A stretch of DNA of 64,000 nt from Variovorax sp. CF079 (GTDB lineage Bacteria; Pseudomonadota; Gammaproteobacteria; Burkholderiales; Burkholderiaceae_C). Under the pieces are notes generated by a model. The model did no database searches. It had not been told where the DNA came from and saw only the letters and a program-made list of their open reading frames with translations. Of the stretch, positions 34,362 through 43,016 are shown in pieces (position 1 is the first letter of the stretch; each line of letters opens with the position of its first letter). The stretch is from contig NZ_FMZU01000017.1 of NCBI RefSeq assembly GCF_900101545.1, positions 62,001-126,000 of the forward strand, written 5' to 3'. Made by a program: the position numbers and the translations under genes.

Positions 34362-35456
34362 ATGACCCAAGAACCTCTGGTGCGCTTCCAGCGCGTCCAG
34401 AAAACCTACGACGGCGAGCACCTGGTGGTGCGCCAGCTCGACCTGGACATCCACCGGGGCGAGTTCCTGAGCCTGCTCGGGCCTTCGGGTTCGGGCAAGA
34501 CCACCACGCTGATGATGCTGGCCGGCTTCGAGTCGCCGACCTCCGGCGACATCCTGCTCGATGGCCAGCAGATCACCGGCACGCCGCCGCACAAGCGGCA
34601 CTTCGGCATGGTGTTCCAGAACTACGCCTTGTTCCCGCATCTCAGCGTGGGCCAGAACGTGGCCTACCCGCTCACGGTGCGCAAGGTGCCGAAGGACGAG
34701 CAGCAGCGCCGCGTGCAGCGCGCGCTCGAGATGGTCCAGCTGCGCGGCATGAACGACCGCCTGCCCGGCCAGCTTTCCGGCGGCCAGCAGCAGCGCGTGG
34801 CGCTGGCGCGCGCCCTGGTGTTCGAGCCGCAGCTGGTGCTGATGGACGAGCCGCTCGGCGCACTCGACAAGCAGCTGCGCGAACACATGCAGATCGAGTT
34901 GAAGGAACTGCATCGCCAGCTCGGCGTGACCTTCGTCTACGTGACGCACGACCAGGGCGAAGCCCTCACCATGAGCGACCGCGTCGCGGTGTTCAACGAG
35001 GGCGTGATCCAGCAGCTCGACTCGGTGGAGCAGCTCTACGAGGCGCCCGCCAACCGCTTCGTGGCCGGCTTCGTCGGCGACAACACGGTGCTCAAGGGCG
35101 TGCTGCGCAGCGCCGGCGACTGCGCCGAAATGGCGCTGCCCGACGGCCGCGTGCTGACCGGCCTGAACGTGAGTGGCGCGGCCGCGGGTGCCAAGGTCGA
35201 GGCCTGCATCCGCCCCGAGCGCGTGGTGCTGCAGCGGCAGAGCGAGGCACCGGGCCCCGACGTGCTCGCGGCCGAGGTGGCACGCGTCATCTACTTCGGC
35301 GACCACCTGCGGCTGCTGTGCAGCATCGGCGGCGGCCAGGCGGACGCCACGGTCAAGCTGCCGCTCAGCGGCCTGCAGGGCGCCGCGCCACCGCAAGGCG
35401 GCGAGCGGGTCTCGCTCAGATTCCCGGCCGACCACGTGCGCATCTATGCGGCTTGA
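34362..35456 (+). CDS. ABC importer ATP-binding protein, PotA type
   Basis: 364 residues from the ATG at 34362. Nucleotide-binding domain with Walker A LLGPSGSGKTTTL, Q-loop FQNYALFPHLSV, signature LSGGQQQRVALARAL, Walker B LVLMDEPLGALD and switch histidine VTHDQGEA. A C-terminal TOBE-like domain follows (IRPERVVLQRQSE, VARVIYFGDHLRLLC). This combination marks the polyamine/iron family of importers. It energises uptake by the two permeases encoded downstream. Cytoplasmic face of the inner membrane. Substrate by context is GABA, putrescine or another amine handled by gabT. Confidence 0.92.
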   Translation: MTQEPLVRFQRVQKTYDGEHLVVRQLDLDIHRGEFLSLLGPSGSGKTTTLMMLAGFESPTSGDILLDGQQITGTPPHKRHFGMVFQNYALFPHLSVGQNVAYPLTVRKVPKDEQQRRVQRALEMVQLRGMNDRLPGQLSGGQQQRVALARALVFEPQLVLMDEPLGALDKQLREHMQIELKELHRQLGVTFVYVTHDQGEALTMSDRVAVFNEGVIQQLDSVEQLYEAPANRFVAGFVGDNTVLKGVLRSAGDCAEMALPDGRVLTGLNVSGAAAGAKVEACIRPERVVLQRQSEAPGPDVLAAEVARVIYFGDHLRLLCSIGGGQADATVKLPLSGLQGAAPPQGGERVSLRFPADHVRIYAA

Positions 35457-35507
35457 GCGCCTTCGCATCCCATTTCTCGTCACCGCCAACCCACAAGGAA
35501 TCTTTCC

Positions 35508-36536
35508 ATGAAAAAGACCCGCCTCGCCCTCATCGTCGCCGCCGCGCTCGCGCTGCCGGCATTTGCGCAGCAGCAGATCACCGTCGTCAACTTCGGCGGC
35601 GCCAACGCCAATGCCCAGAAGAAGGCCTACTACGAGCCCTTCGAGAAAACCGGCATCAAGGTCATCCCGGTCGAATACAACGGCGAGCAGGCCAAGATCA
35701 AGGCCATGGTCGAGACCAAGAAGGTCACCTGGGACGTGGTCGAGGTCGAATCGCCCGACGCTGCGCGCGGATGCGACGAAGGCCTGTTCGAGAAGCTCGA
35801 CTACTCGAAGATCGGCAACAAGGCGGACTTCCTGCCGGCCGCTGTCACCGAATGCGGCGTCGGCGTGTTCGTGTGGTCCACCGTCATGGCCTACAACGGC
35901 GAGAAGCTCAAGACCGCCCCCACCTCCTGGGCCGATTTCTGGGACGTGAAGAAGATCCCGGGCAAGCGCGGCATGCGCAAGGGCGCGCGCTACAACCTCG
36001 AATTCGCGCTGATGGCCGACGGCGTGAAGCCGGCCGACATCTACAAGGTGCTGGCCACCAAGGAAGGCGCCGACCGCGCCTTCAAGAAGCTCACCGAGCT
36101 CAAGCCCAACATCCAGTGGTGGGAAGCCGGCGCGCAGCCGCCGCAGTTCCTGGTGGCCGGCGATGTGGTGCTGACCACGGTCTACAACGGCCGCATCGAC
36201 GCCGCCAACCGCGAAGGCCGCAAGCTGAAGATCTTCTGGCCGGGCGGCATCTACGACCTCGACTACTGGGTCATTCCGAAGGGCGCGCCCAACAAGGAGG
36301 CATCGCTCAAGTTCATCCAGTTCGCCATGCAGCCGGCGGCGCAGGCGGTCTATGCGCAGAACATCGCCTACGGCCCGACCAACACCAAGGCCTTGGCTTC
36401 GCTCGACAAGAAGGTGCTGGACGACCTGCCGACCTCGGCCGCCAATGCCAAGGAAGCCATCCAGTTCAGCGTCGCCTTCTGGGCCGACCAGGGCGAGGCG
36501 CTCGAGAAGCGCTTCGCCTCGTGGGCCACGCAGTAA
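35508..36536 (+). CDS. periplasmic polyamine/amine-binding protein, PotD/PotF type
   Basis: 342 residues with a clear signal peptide (MKKTRLALIVAAALALPAFA, cleaved before QQQ). The mature protein is a two-lobed binding protein: ITVVNFGGANANAQKKAYYE, VDVVEVESPDAARGCDEGL-like middle (WDVVEVESPDAARGCDEGLF), WWEAGAQPPQFLVAGDVVLT and TVYNGRIDAANREGRKLKIF. It delivers substrate to the permeases that follow after 6 bp. Ribosome site AAGGAA lies just before the ATG. Specificity cannot be read with certainty; amine or GABA is inferred from gabT. Confidence 0.92.
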   Translation: MKKTRLALIVAAALALPAFAQQQITVVNFGGANANAQKKAYYEPFEKTGIKVIPVEYNGEQAKIKAMVETKKVTWDVVEVESPDAARGCDEGLFEKLDYSKIGNKADFLPAAVTECGVGVFVWSTVMAYNGEKLKTAPTSWADFWDVKKIPGKRGMRKGARYNLEFALMADGVKPADIYKVLATKEGADRAFKKLTELKPNIQWWEAGAQPPQFLVAGDVVLTTVYNGRIDAANREGRKLKIFWPGGIYDLDYWVIPKGAPNKEASLKFIQFAMQPAAQAVYAQNIAYGPTNTKALASLDKKVLDDLPTSAANAKEAIQFSVAFWADQGEALEKRFASWATQ

Positions 36537-36542
36537 GCGGCC

Positions 36543-37799
36543 ATGCACGCGGCAACGCTCGCCTCCCACCTCCCGGCGGAGGCCCCGCCGGGAGAGCTTC
36601 GGCGCGCCCTGGCGCGCGCCGAGGCGCGCCGCAAGTGGCGCGCGTTCGCGCTCACGCTGCCGCTGCTGCTGTTCCTGCTGCTCACGCTGCTGGTGCCGAT
36701 CGTGGCGCTGCTGCAGCGCGCGGTCGAGAACCCGGAGGTGGCCAACGCCCTGCCCCGCACGGTGCGCGCGCTCGACGGCTGGAATCGCCAGGAGGCGCCC
36801 GCGCCGCAGGCCTACGCGGCGATCGCGGCCGACCTCGGCCAGCTGCCCGACAGCGCCGATGCGGGCGCGCTGGCGCGCCGGCTCAATACCGAAATCGCCG
36901 GCGCCCGCTCGCTCGTGATGAGCACCTACCGCGCGCTGCCGATCGCCGGCACGCCGGAGGAAATCAAGGCGCGCCTGCTGGAGATCGACGCGCGCTGGGG
37001 CGAGGTGCCCTACTGGCAGGCGATCGCCAAGAACGGCTCGCGCTGGACGCCCGACTACCTGCTGGCCTCGGTCGACCTGCGGCGCGACGCCGCGGGCAGC
37101 GTCGAGCGCATGCCGCCGGACCAGCGCGCCTTCGGCGGCATCCTCTTGCGCACCTTCGAGATCAGCGCCGTGGTCACCTTCTTCTGCCTGCTGCTGGCCT
37201 ACCCGCTCGCATGGTGGTTGTCGACGCTGCCGGCGCGCAAGGCCAACGTGCTGATGATCCTGGTGCTGGTGCCCTTCTGGACCTCCATCCTGGTGCGCGT
37301 GGCGGCGTGGATCGTGCTGCTGCAGTCCGAAGGGCTGGTCAACCGCGGCCTCATGGGCATCGGGCTGATCGACCACCCGCTGGCGCTGCTGTTCAACCGC
37401 ACCGGCGTGATCATCTCGATGGTCCACATCCTGCTGCCCTTCATGATCCTGCCGCTGTACAGCGTCATGAAAAGCGTGCCGCCGACCTACCTGCGCGCGG
37501 CCGTCTCGCTCGGCAGTCCGCCGCTGGCGGCCTTCTTCCGCGTCTACGTGCCTCAGACCTACCCCGGCATCGGCGCCGGCGCGCTGCTGGTGTTCATCCT
37601 GGCGATCGGCTACTACGTGACGCCGGCGCTCCTGGGCGGGGCCGACGACCAGATGCTGAGCTACTACGTCGCACGCTACACCAACGTCGAAATCAACTGG
37701 GGCATGGCCTGTGCGCTCGGCGCGCTGCTGCTGGCCGCCACGCTGGTGCTCTATGCCGTGTACCGCCGCGTCGGCAAGGCCGACCTGAGCCTGGGCTGA
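36543..37799 (+). CDS. ABC importer permease, PotB type with large periplasmic insert
   Basis: 418 residues against about 280-300 for ordinary PotB. The first membrane helix (ALTLPLLLFLLLTLLVPIVA) is followed by some 120 hydrophilic residues before the next helix (ISAVVTFFCLLLAYPLAWWL). The remaining five helices and the coupling loop (YLRAAVSLGSPPLAAFFRVY, the EAA-like segment) are normal. The insert lies on the periplasmic side and may contact the binding protein. It starts 6 bp after the binding-protein gene, in the middle of a four-gene transport operon. Confidence 0.9.
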   Translation: MHAATLASHLPAEAPPGELRRALARAEARRKWRAFALTLPLLLFLLLTLLVPIVALLQRAVENPEVANALPRTVRALDGWNRQEAPAPQAYAAIAADLGQLPDSADAGALARRLNTEIAGARSLVMSTYRALPIAGTPEEIKARLLEIDARWGEVPYWQAIAKNGSRWTPDYLLASVDLRRDAAGSVERMPPDQRAFGGILLRTFEISAVVTFFCLLLAYPLAWWLSTLPARKANVLMILVLVPFWTSILVRVAAWIVLLQSEGLVNRGLMGIGLIDHPLALLFNRTGVIISMVHILLPFMILPLYSVMKSVPPTYLRAAVSLGSPPLAAFFRVYVPQTYPGIGAGALLVFILAIGYYVTPALLGGADDQMLSYYVARYTNVEINWGMACALGALLLAATLVLYAVYRRVGKADLSLG

Positions 37800-37816
37800 A
37801 GGCACGAAAGACAAGC

Positions 37817-38638
37817 ATGCCGAAGCTTCTTCCCGAATTTCCCGCCTACGCCACCTTCGCCGACAAGCTCGGCTGGTGGGCGGTGCGCGCCGGCTGCGTG
37901 GCGGTGCTGGCCTTCCTGCTGGCGCCGATCCTGGTCGTGATCCCGCTGTCCTTTTCCGACAGCTCCTTCCTGGCCTACCCGATCCCCGGCTGGTCGCTCA
38001 AGTGGTACCGCAACCTGTTCGAGTCGCCGGAATGGGCCCGGGCGGCGCGCAACAGCTTCATCGTCGCGCCCGCCGCGACGGTGCTCGCCACCGTGCTGGG
38101 CACGCTGGCCGCGGTGGGCCTGTCGCGCACGGATTTCGCGTTCAAGGGCCTGCTCATGAGCGTGCTGATCTCGCCGATGGTGGTGCCGATCGTGGTGGTG
38201 GGCGTGGCGACGTACCTCTACTTCGCGCCCATCGGCCTGGCCGACAGCTACCTCGGCCTGATCGTGGTGCATGCCGCGCTGGGCGCGCCCTTCGTGCTGA
38301 CCACCGTGCTGGCGACGCTGGCCGGCTTCAACCACAACCTGGTGCGCGCCTCGCTGAGCCTGGGCGAAACGCCTTTCAACACCTTCATGCGCATCACGCT
38401 ACCGGTGATCGCGCCGGGCGTGATCTCGGGCGCGCTGTTCGCCTTTGCCACCTCCTTCGACGAGGTGGTGGTCACCCTGTTCCTGGCCGGGCCCGACCAG
38501 GTCACGCTGCCGCGCCAGATGTTCACCGGCATCCGCGAGAACATCTCGCCCACCATCGCCGCCGTCGCGACGCTGCTGATCGTGTTCACAACCAGCCTGC
38601 TGCTGGCGCTCGAATGGCTGCGCGGCCGCCGCCGCTGA
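37817..38638 (+). CDS. ABC importer permease, PotC type
   Basis: 273 residues from the ATG at 37817. Six predicted membrane helices, with first helix AGCVAVLAFLLAPILVVIPL, and the EAA coupling motif in VRASLSLGETPFNTFMRITL, followed by PVIAPGVISGALFAFATSFD. SFDEVVVTLFLAGP is the standard PotC ending. It is 17 bp after the PotB gene and closes the operon gabT-ATPase-binding protein-PotB-PotC. The partner is the PotB-like protein; together they form the pore. Confidence 0.93.
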   Translation: MPKLLPEFPAYATFADKLGWWAVRAGCVAVLAFLLAPILVVIPLSFSDSSFLAYPIPGWSLKWYRNLFESPEWARAARNSFIVAPAATVLATVLGTLAAVGLSRTDFAFKGLLMSVLISPMVVPIVVVGVATYLYFAPIGLADSYLGLIVVHAALGAPFVLTTVLATLAGFNHNLVRASLSLGETPFNTFMRITLPVIAPGVISGALFAFATSFDEVVVTLFLAGPDQVTLPRQMFTGIRENISPTIAAVATLLIVFTTSLLLALEWLRGRRR

Positions 38639-38641
38639 ACC

Positions 38642-38677
38642 TGCCTGGGCGACATCCGGAAGATCGCGCGCCAGGCA
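38642..38677. terminator. possible hairpin between convergent transporter operons
   Basis: TGCCTGG (38642-38648) and CCAGGCA (38671-38677) can pair around a 22-base loop between the potC and MFS gene ends. No T-run follows on either strand, so an intrinsic terminator is not certain. Confidence 0.3.
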
Positions 38678-38683
38678 TGCTTC

Positions 38684-40039
38684 CTATCCATGCACATGCA
38701 GTACCGCGGCCTCGCGCGTCGGCGCCGGCCGCGCTGCCAGCGAAGCGATTGCAATAGCGGCGACGATCGAGGCGCAGCCGATCAGAACGAACATGGGCAT
38801 AGGCCCTGCAGAAACCTGCTGCAGCGTACCGACGACGAACGGCCCGAGGATCGCGCCGAAGCGGCCGACGCTGAGCATCATGCCAACCGCCGTTGCACGG
38901 ACGTTGGTATCGAAGGAGCGGGCCGTGAAGTTGTTCAGCACGTACTGCGCACCGATCACGAAGAAACCGGCCGCTGCCGTGCACACGATGTTGACGACAT
39001 GCCCGTCGAGGAAGACCAGCGAGAGCACCGAGAGCCCGCCCAGCGCCCACCAGGTCGCCAAAACGCTGCGGCTCGAGCCCCGGCGGTCGGCCAGATAGCC
39101 GCAGGCCAGGCCGCCGGCGAATGACATGATCTGCATCAGCGCTCCGAATCCGAAGCTCGCCGCGAAGGTCTCGCCCCGCTTCATCATCACGGTCGGAATC
39201 CAGCCCGTGAGGCCGAAGATGCAGAAGAGGCTCAGGAAGGCGGCCAGCCAGATCGTGAGCGTCGTGCGGCGCGTCTGCGGCCTGAGGAGCGCGGCGACCG
39301 GATTGCGTTGAGTGGCCGCTCCCGTCACCACCAGGCGCGCATTGCGGTACACCTCGGCGCGTTCGGGACGCAGGCGCGTCAGCAGCGCCCGGATGTCTTC
39401 GATGCGGCCCTTCAGCGCCAGGAACTTGACGGACTCCGGCAGGCAGAAATGCAGCGCGATGGTCAGCGGGATCGACAGCGAGCCGATCCAGTACAGCACC
39501 TTCCAGCCGAACAGCGGCGTGAGGAACACGCCCACCAGGCCGGCCATCGTGCCGCCCAGGGCCCAGCCGAACGCAACGCCCCACAGCGAGAAGGTGTTGG
39601 CCACGCGGCGCGGCGCGAGCTCGTTGATATAGGTCGTCGCGAGAGGCAGCAGCACGCCGAGGCCGAGGCCGGTCAGGACGCGAAGCGTACAGAACATCAC
39701 GAACGAGTCGCCGAACAGGGGCGTCGCCAAGGTGAAGACACTGGTGATCCAAAGGCCGCCGAGCAAGGTCGCCCGCCGTCCCACGCGGTCGGCCACGATG
39801 CCATGTACTCCGGCGCCGATCAGGAAGCCCACCAGCCCGCTAGAGACCAGAAAGCCCGCCTGTCCCGGCGCGAGGCCCCAGGGTCCCGCCACGTAGTGGA
39901 TGACGTAGGCCGGATTGAAGGTGTCGTAGCCGTCGAACAATGTGAGCGTCGCCATCATGACGCCCAGCCACTTGTGCAAGCGGCCGACCTTCGCTTCGGC
40001 CAGCTCCTCGTTGACGTCGATGTTGACGTGATCAGTCAT
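38684..40039 (-). CDS. MFS transporter, aromatic acid:H+ symporter family
   Basis: 451 residues from the ATG at 40039. Twelve membrane helices in two halves, with the AAHS motif LTLFDGYDTFNPAYVIHYVA (DGxD in helix 1), and the inter-helix loop GIVADRVGRRATLLGGLWIT between helices 2 and 3. Relatives are PcaK, BenK and gamma-resorcylate transporters. It overlaps the decarboxylase gene by 4 bp (ATGA) and is last of the four-gene run. I infer uptake of 2,6-dihydroxybenzoate or a close hydroxybenzoate, because the neighbours degrade that compound. Confidence 0.9.
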   Translation of the reverse strand: MTDHVNIDVNEELAEAKVGRLHKWLGVMMATLTLFDGYDTFNPAYVIHYVAGPWGLAPGQAGFLVSSGLVGFLIGAGVHGIVADRVGRRATLLGGLWITSVFTLATPLFGDSFVMFCTLRVLTGLGLGVLLPLATTYINELAPRRVANTFSLWGVAFGWALGGTMAGLVGVFLTPLFGWKVLYWIGSLSIPLTIALHFCLPESVKFLALKGRIEDIRALLTRLRPERAEVYRNARLVVTGAATQRNPVAALLRPQTRRTTLTIWLAAFLSLFCIFGLTGWIPTVMMKRGETFAASFGFGALMQIMSFAGGLACGYLADRRGSSRSVLATWWALGGLSVLSLVFLDGHVVNIVCTAAAGFFVIGAQYVLNNFTARSFDTNVRATAVGMMLSVGRFGAILGPFVVGTLQQVSAGPMPMFVLIGCASIVAAIAIASLAARPAPTREAAVLHVHG

Positions 40040-41034
40040 GTCTGTCTCCTTTGTAATGTGTCCAGCCCGAACAGTTCGATCGCGTTGGTGCGCCCTATCT
40101 TTTCGCGATCGCGCTCGCTGATGCTGGCCGAATCGAACCAGCGGGCGGCATGGTCGACGTTCTCGAACGGCCAGTCGGTCGAGAACAGGATCCGGTCGGC
40201 GCCGATCTCCAGGATCGCGTCGATGAGCGTCTGCGTGCGGAAGTTGCCCGAGGTCGTGAGGTAGAAGTTCTCGCGGAAGTACTCGGCGATCTTCCGGCGC
40301 GCGGGATAGGCGGGCGGCGTCTCGAGCCACGCATTGCGGTTGTCGATGCGCCACATGCTGTACGGCAGCCCCTCGCCCATGTGTCCGAGGATCAGGGTGA
40401 GCTTCGGATACTCGTCGAACAGGCCGCTGCACATCAGGCGCAAGGCGTGAACGGCCGTCTCCTGGCCGAAGCCCCAGGTCGGCCCCAGCAGCCAGGGATG
40501 ACCGTCGTAGATGCGTGCGTCGGCCGGCAGCGGGTTGCGCGGATGCAGATAGAAGGGCACGTCGAGCTTCTGCACGACGTCCCAGAAGGGCCAGTACCGG
40601 GCATGGTCGTAGTAGAGGACCGAGTTGGGATCAGCGGTCTGGGAGAAGCCATTGACCAGCGCGCCCTTGAAGCCAAGTTCCTTGACGCAGCGCTCGAGCT
40701 CGCGGGCCGCCAGCTCCGGGTCCTGCATCGGCAGTGCCGCGAAGGCCTGGAAACGGTCCGGCCGCCTGGCGACCTGCTCGGCGAGGAAGTCGTTCGCGCG
40801 GCGAGCGACGTCGTTGGCACGCACCGTGTCCGGGATCGCCTGAACGGCCGGCGCGTTGAGCGACAGCAGCATCATCTGCATGCCGTTGGCATCCATCTCG
40901 CGCAGGCGCCGGTCGTGGATGTCGAGCAGGCGGGAGCGCAACTCCGGCCAGTGCGTCTGCGGAACGAAGCCCGCGGAGTCCATCAGGGTTTCTTCGAGAG
41001 CGAAGTGCTCTTCGAGTCCAATCTTTCCTTGCAT
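40036..41034 (-). CDS. gamma-resorcylate (2,6-dihydroxybenzoate) decarboxylase
   Basis: 332 residues, the length of known 2,6-dihydroxybenzoate decarboxylases. The amidohydrolase-fold metal site is complete at the positions known from the Rhizobium enzyme: E8 and H10 (GLEEHFALEE), H164 (FYLHPRNPLP), H218 (LILGHMGEGLPY) and D287 (ILFSTDWPFENVDHA). Whole stretches such as YDGHPWLLGPTW and TTSGNFRTQTLIDAILEIG agree with that enzyme. It converts gamma-resorcylate to resorcinol without oxygen. The following oxygenase and reductase genes fit resorcinol hydroxylation. It lies 9 bp after the oxygenase gene. Confidence 0.88.
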   Translation of the reverse strand: MQGKIGLEEHFALEETLMDSAGFVPQTHWPELRSRLLDIHDRRLREMDANGMQMMLLSLNAPAVQAIPDTVRANDVARRANDFLAEQVARRPDRFQAFAALPMQDPELAARELERCVKELGFKGALVNGFSQTADPNSVLYYDHARYWPFWDVVQKLDVPFYLHPRNPLPADARIYDGHPWLLGPTWGFGQETAVHALRLMCSGLFDEYPKLTLILGHMGEGLPYSMWRIDNRNAWLETPPAYPARRKIAEYFRENFYLTTSGNFRTQTLIDAILEIGADRILFSTDWPFENVDHAARWFDSASISERDREKIGRTNAIELFGLDTLQRRQT

Positions 41035-41043
41035 GTCCGATCC

Positions 41044-42279
41044 TTAGTATTGGCCCTTGGGCTCGAGACCGAGCGCCATCTGGCCGGCCATGGTTCCCAC
41101 TGCATCCCAGTTCAGGCTGATGTGGCGACCCACGGCGTTGGCGTCGCGCCAGGCGCGCTGGACCGGGTTGGACATCGCGAGTCCTTGCCCGCCGGTGGAA
41201 GCATTCAATGCCTCTGCGCTGCGGATCGCAAGCGAGACCGCGAAGGCCTGCCCGCGCCGGCTGGAGATCCGGTCTTCCACCGTGATCTCCTCGCCGGACC
41301 GGGCCGTCAGTGCCCGGGCTCGGAGGTCGCGCAGCAGGATCTCGCGGGCCGCATCGGTGCCCGCCCCCGCTTCCGCTACACGCAGCTGGATGGTCGGGAA
41401 TTCCGCCATCCGGTTGTTGCCTCCGGCCACGGCCCCGCGGGTCACGCGCTGGCCGGTCGCCTCGAGGTAGTCGTCCAGCGCGCCGGCCGCAGCACCCACA
41501 CCCGCCGCTGCAAGGCATGACGGGATGTTCGACAGCATCGGGATGCCGAAGCCCGGGTTGTCGTGCACCCGACTGCCCGGCGTGCGGCCGCTGGTGGTCT
41601 CGCGGAAGGTGAGGATCCGGTGCTTCGGCACGAACACGTCGTCCAGCACCAGCGTCTTGCTGCCGGTGCCTGCAAGGCCGACCACATCCCAGGTGCCGTC
41701 GATTAGGTAGTCGGTCGCGGGCACCAGGAAAAAGGCAGGCCCCGGCGCAGGTCCGGCTTCCTGGGCAGGCAGAACCGATGCGCAGACCGCCCACTGGGCG
41801 CCGTCGCAGCCGCTGGCGAAAGCCCAGCGTCCGGTGAGCCGGTAGCCATCAGCCACCGCGACGGCTTTTCCTGCCGGGGCGTAGGAGCCACAGATGGCCG
41901 CGTCCGCGTCGTCATCCCAGACATCGCGCTGCGCCTGGGCATCGAAACTGGCGACCAGCCACTGATGGGCGGCATAGAGACCATAGACCCATGCAGTCGA
42001 TGCGCATGCGCGGGCGAGTTCCATCACGAGTTCGACCAACACGTCGAAGTCGTATTCGTGGCCTCCGAAGCTCGTCGGCTGGACGACGCGGTACAGGCCT
42101 GCTTCGCGCAAAGCATCGAGACTGTCGGCGGGGATGCGTCCGAGCCGCTCGGTGTCGCCGGCCCTGGCCTTGATGGCGGGCAGCAAGGCCTTCATCCTCG
42201 AATGGAGTTCGGCAGGCGTCGGCCGTTGTGCGAACGAAGGAATCGATTGAGGTTTTTCGCGCGAAATGACGCAGGACAT
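41044..42279 (-). CDS. two-component flavin monooxygenase, oxygenase part (group D; probable resorcinol hydroxylase)
   Basis: 411 residues with the acyl-CoA dehydrogenase fold used by group D flavin monooxygenases. N-terminal helices (ARAGDTERLGRIPADSLDAL, REAGLYRVVQPTSFGGHEYD) lead to the beta domain (DGYRLTGRWAFASGCDGAQW, LVLDDVFVPKHRIL) and the C-terminal helix bundle ending RAWRDANAVGRHISLNWDAV. No acyl-CoA specificity residues are evident. Relatives are the oxygenases of 4-hydroxyphenylacetate and resorcinol hydroxylases. With the decarboxylase next to it, resorcinol to hydroxyquinol is the likely reaction. It needs reduced flavin from the reductase gene 70 bp upstream. Confidence 0.8.
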   Translation of the reverse strand: MSCVISREKPQSIPSFAQRPTPAELHSRMKALLPAIKARAGDTERLGRIPADSLDALREAGLYRVVQPTSFGGHEYDFDVLVELVMELARACASTAWVYGLYAAHQWLVASFDAQAQRDVWDDDADAAICGSYAPAGKAVAVADGYRLTGRWAFASGCDGAQWAVCASVLPAQEAGPAPGPAFFLVPATDYLIDGTWDVVGLAGTGSKTLVLDDVFVPKHRILTFRETTSGRTPGSRVHDNPGFGIPMLSNIPSCLAAAGVGAAAGALDDYLEATGQRVTRGAVAGGNNRMAEFPTIQLRVAEAGAGTDAAREILLRDLRARALTARSGEEITVEDRISSRRGQAFAVSLAIRSAEALNASTGGQGLAMSNPVQRAWRDANAVGRHISLNWDAVGTMAGQMALGLEPKGQY

Positions 42280-42349
42280 GGGACCACCTGTTGAGAAAGA
42301 AGTAGAGAAAGGAAGAAGTGGCGCGGCACGCGCCGCGCGGCACGGCCGG

Positions 42350-42859
42350 TCAGGCCGCTGGACTCGTCACGCAGTACGAAGCGTCCTGGTAGACCAGGGG
42401 AGCGATGGCATCGCGCAGGCCGACATGCTCGACCTGGCCGACCAGGATGGTGTGCGTGCCGTACGGAATGGCGGCCGCCTTCCGGCAGAACAGGTTGGCC
42501 TGGGCGTCCGCAAGATAGGGAATGCCATCCTCGGTGCGCGACCAGGTGCCCAGCGCGAAACGCTCCTCGGCCGCAACCGCGCCGCTGAAGGCGGCCGACA
42601 ACTCGACCTGCTCGCAGTGCAGCACGTTCACGCAGAAGCGTCGCGCACGGAACATGATGTCGTGCAGCAGGGTCTTCTGGTTAAGACAGATGAGGAGCGA
42701 TGGCGGGCTCATCGAGAGCGAGGTCACTGCTGTGGCCGTCATGCCGTGACGGCGCTCGTGGTCGGCTGCAGTGATGATCGTCACCGTCGAGGCGAACCGG
42801 CGCATCGCGGCGCGGAATGCGGTGTCGACCTGATGCGGATCTACCGTCACAGTATTCAT
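42350..42859 (-). CDS. flavin reductase component of the monooxygenase
   Basis: 169 residues from the ATG at 42859, preceded by GGAGACAAAG. FMN/FAD reductase of the HpaC type: FRAAMRRFASTVTIITAADH, GMTATAVTSLSMSPPSLLIC, FCVNVLHCEQVELSAAFSG and FGTHTILVG-like PYGTHTILVGQVEHV. It passes electrons from NAD(P)H to flavin, which diffuses to the oxygenase. First gene of the run reductase-oxygenase-decarboxylase-transporter. A codirectional LysR gene is upstream; the 157-bp gap holds LysR-type words. Confidence 0.9.
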   Translation of the reverse strand: MNTVTVDPHQVDTAFRAAMRRFASTVTIITAADHERRHGMTATAVTSLSMSPPSLLICLNQKTLLHDIMFRARRFCVNVLHCEQVELSAAFSGAVAAEERFALGTWSRTEDGIPYLADAQANLFCRKAAAIPYGTHTILVGQVEHVGLRDAIAPLVYQDASYCVTSPAA

Positions 42860-42941
42860 CTTTGTCTCCTCGGGTCGACTCCATGAACGAAGCGTGTCGA
42901 CCTCTGAAGAAACTGTATGCGGCGGGATGGAAACTGGCCAA

Positions 42942-42967
42942 TGCAAAGGTTGCACATGCAAAGTGCA
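42942..42967. promoter_or_regulatory. candidate LysR binding region upstream of the flavin reductase gene
   Basis: TGCAAAGGTTGCA (42942-42954) overlaps TGCAC-N7-GTGCA (42951-42967), two interrupted inverted repeats of the same TGCA word, about 85-115 bp upstream of the reductase start. The size and spacing suit a LysR-type tetramer site. It is the only structured sequence I see in the 157-bp gap. Confidence 0.5.
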
Positions 42968-43016
42968 CGCCGTCGATGAGCTCGCCGCCGCGTGCAGAGC
43001 ACAGACGGGCGCCCGT

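Noticed and set aside
34236..37814. Very long open frame antisense to gabT and the ABC importer genes.
   Set aside because: Translates to low-complexity Arg/His/Leu-rich sequence with no family motifs, typical of the antisense of GC-rich genes. The opposite strand has complete conserved proteins.
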